Assembly: GCA_034931985.1 (NCBI GenBank)
Contig: JAYGHB010000021.1
Span: 3,906-67,905 of the forward strand
Direction of reading: 5' to 3'
DNA: 64,000 nt
Source: Halotia wernerae
GTDB taxonomy: Bacteria > Cyanobacteriota > Cyanobacteriia > Cyanobacteriales > Nostocaceae
The position numbers and the translations under genes are program-made. A model generated the notes under the pieces. The model made no database searches and had not been told where the DNA came from. It saw nothing but the letters and a program-made list of their open reading frames with translations. Positions 63,203-64,000 of the stretch are shown in pieces; the first letter of the stretch is position 1, and the number at the start of each line of letters is the position of its first letter.

Positions 63203-63925
63203 ATGAACCCGCCAAATAAGCCCAAGAGTTTACAGGATATTCTCAAACAACGTCAGAAATCAGGTTTTGTTGGTCGTGAGGAACAAGTTAATCTATTTCG
63301 CAAAAATCTAGAACTACCCTTAGAAGACTCTCGCCGTCACTTTTTATTTAATGTTTGGGGTCAAGGGGGAGTGGGCAAAAGTACACTTTGGGCGATCGCA
63401 CGTCGGGGTCGAACTTACCGTTCAATGAAATGTTATCAGGAAGCTCTGCAAGATTTTGACCGTGCTATTGAACTTGACCCCAAATACTATTGGGCGATCG
63501 CAAGTCGAGGTGAAACTTATCTTTTAATGAAGCATTATCAGGAAGCAATCCAAGATTTTAATCTCGCTATAAATTTAGATGTTGAGGATGATTGGTGCTT
63601 GTATACGTGTGGTTTAGCATATAAAGCCCTTCAGCAAAAAGACAAAGCACTGGCTGACTTAGCACTTGCCATCAAGCTTGCTAAAAAAAGTTATGAAACA
63701 AATCCTAAAAACTGGCGTAATATCTTTAATCTAGCCCTCTACTATTTAGCTGTTGAATATCCAAAACCAGCAGAAGACTTATATTGTTATGCGTTATCTC
63801 TAGATGCTTCCTTGGAAAGTAAACGTGAAGCAATTCAAGATCTGAATGACTTTTTAACAATTTTCCCTAATCATGTACAAGCTCAATCTATGCGCCAGTT
63901 ATTACAATCTTCTCTGAAGACTTAA
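63203..63925 (+). CDS. P-loop/TPR protein with collapsed ATPase domain
   Basis: 240 residues. The first 60 (KPKSLQDILKQRQKSGFVGR, EEQVNLFRKNLELP, FNVWGQGGVGKSTL) match the start of large Nostoc ATPase-TPR proteins with Walker A. Directly after GKSTL the sequence changes to TPR repeats (WAIARRGRTYRSMKCYQEAL, YYWAIASRGETYLLMKHYQE). The rest of the ATPase domain (about 300 residues, Walker B and sensor parts) is absent. The GCGATCGC-containing WAIA segment occurs at both the junction and the next repeat, which could explain an in-frame deletion. A working NTPase is not expected. Confidence 0.75.
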   Translation: MNPPNKPKSLQDILKQRQKSGFVGREEQVNLFRKNLELPLEDSRRHFLFNVWGQGGVGKSTLWAIARRGRTYRSMKCYQEALQDFDRAIELDPKYYWAIASRGETYLLMKHYQEAIQDFNLAINLDVEDDWCLYTCGLAYKALQQKDKALADLALAIKLAKKSYETNPKNWRNIFNLALYYLAVEYPKPAEDLYCYALSLDASLESKREAIQDLNDFLTIFPNHVQAQSMRQLLQSSLKT

Positions 63926-64000
63926 AGTGTTGCCAATAAAGCCTACAATAGACATCTCCAAAATAGTATATTTTGTGGTACAAGAACATCATGAGAACTT

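Overview
The window comes from a filamentous, heterocyst-forming cyanobacterium of the Nostoc/Anabaena type. The evidence is a nif cluster with heterocyst genes (fdxH, hesA, hesB), a XisA-type recombinase beside a split nifD, many GCGATCGC (HIP1) sites, Nostoc-style short tandem repeats, several Uma2-family genes, and a cyanobacterial-type nusA-infB region.

Positions 1 to about 32154 look like the interior and right end of a nifD element, the DNA segment that interrupts nifD in vegetative cells and is excised during heterocyst differentiation. The right border is clear. xisA (30607-32025) faces away from it, and the 11-base recombination repeat GGATTACTCCG lies at 32144-32154, exactly where the last 49 or so codons of nifD begin. 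I see no second copy of the repeat, so the left border should lie outside the window and the element should exceed 32 kb. The cargo is a type III-B CRISPR-Cas locus. An adaptation part holds a reverse transcriptase-Cas1 fusion, a 22-repeat array, a second Cas1 and Cas2. An effector part holds cas10/cmr2, cmr3, cmr4, cmr5 and a cmr6-cmr1 fusion. Around these sit an HTH-DUF4384 regulator, toxin-antitoxin genes, Uma2 genes, a two-component pair, a damaged restriction-modification gene and the remains of an ATPase defence pair.

The CRISPR locus has several odd features. At least 8 of 21 spacers contain a perfect inverted repeat of 6-9 bp, roughly ten times chance expectation, which would fit capture of structured RNA by the RT-Cas1. 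The same array of GAACTCATA-like elements lies upstream of both rt-cas1 and the second cas1. A lone, compensated copy of the CRISPR repeat follows a 57-residue ORF and is closed by an intrinsic terminator. The cas10 gene is split by a 250-bp MITE just after its GGDD motif, and the second Cas1 seems to lack the catalytic glutamate.

Positions 32144-44457 hold the nitrogen-fixation region: the nifD 3' end, nifK, a Mo-dependent nitrogenase family gene, nifE, nifN, nifX, a DUF269 gene, a CCE_0567-type gene, nifW, hesA, hesB, fdxH and feoA on the plus strand. A molybdate-binding Mop protein, an ankyrin protein, a SagB-type oxidoreductase and the hydrogenase maturation protease gene hupW follow.

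Positions 44458-64000 are ordinary chromosome: an SLH-domain surface protein, the rimP-nusA-ylxR-infB operon (minus strand), several membrane or exported proteins, a serine-protease-like SDH protein, Uma2 genes, three kinds of gene remnant and more MITEs. Five MITE families can be delimited in the window, four of them with clear target-site duplications. All gene calls are from reading the sequence; no database search was run.
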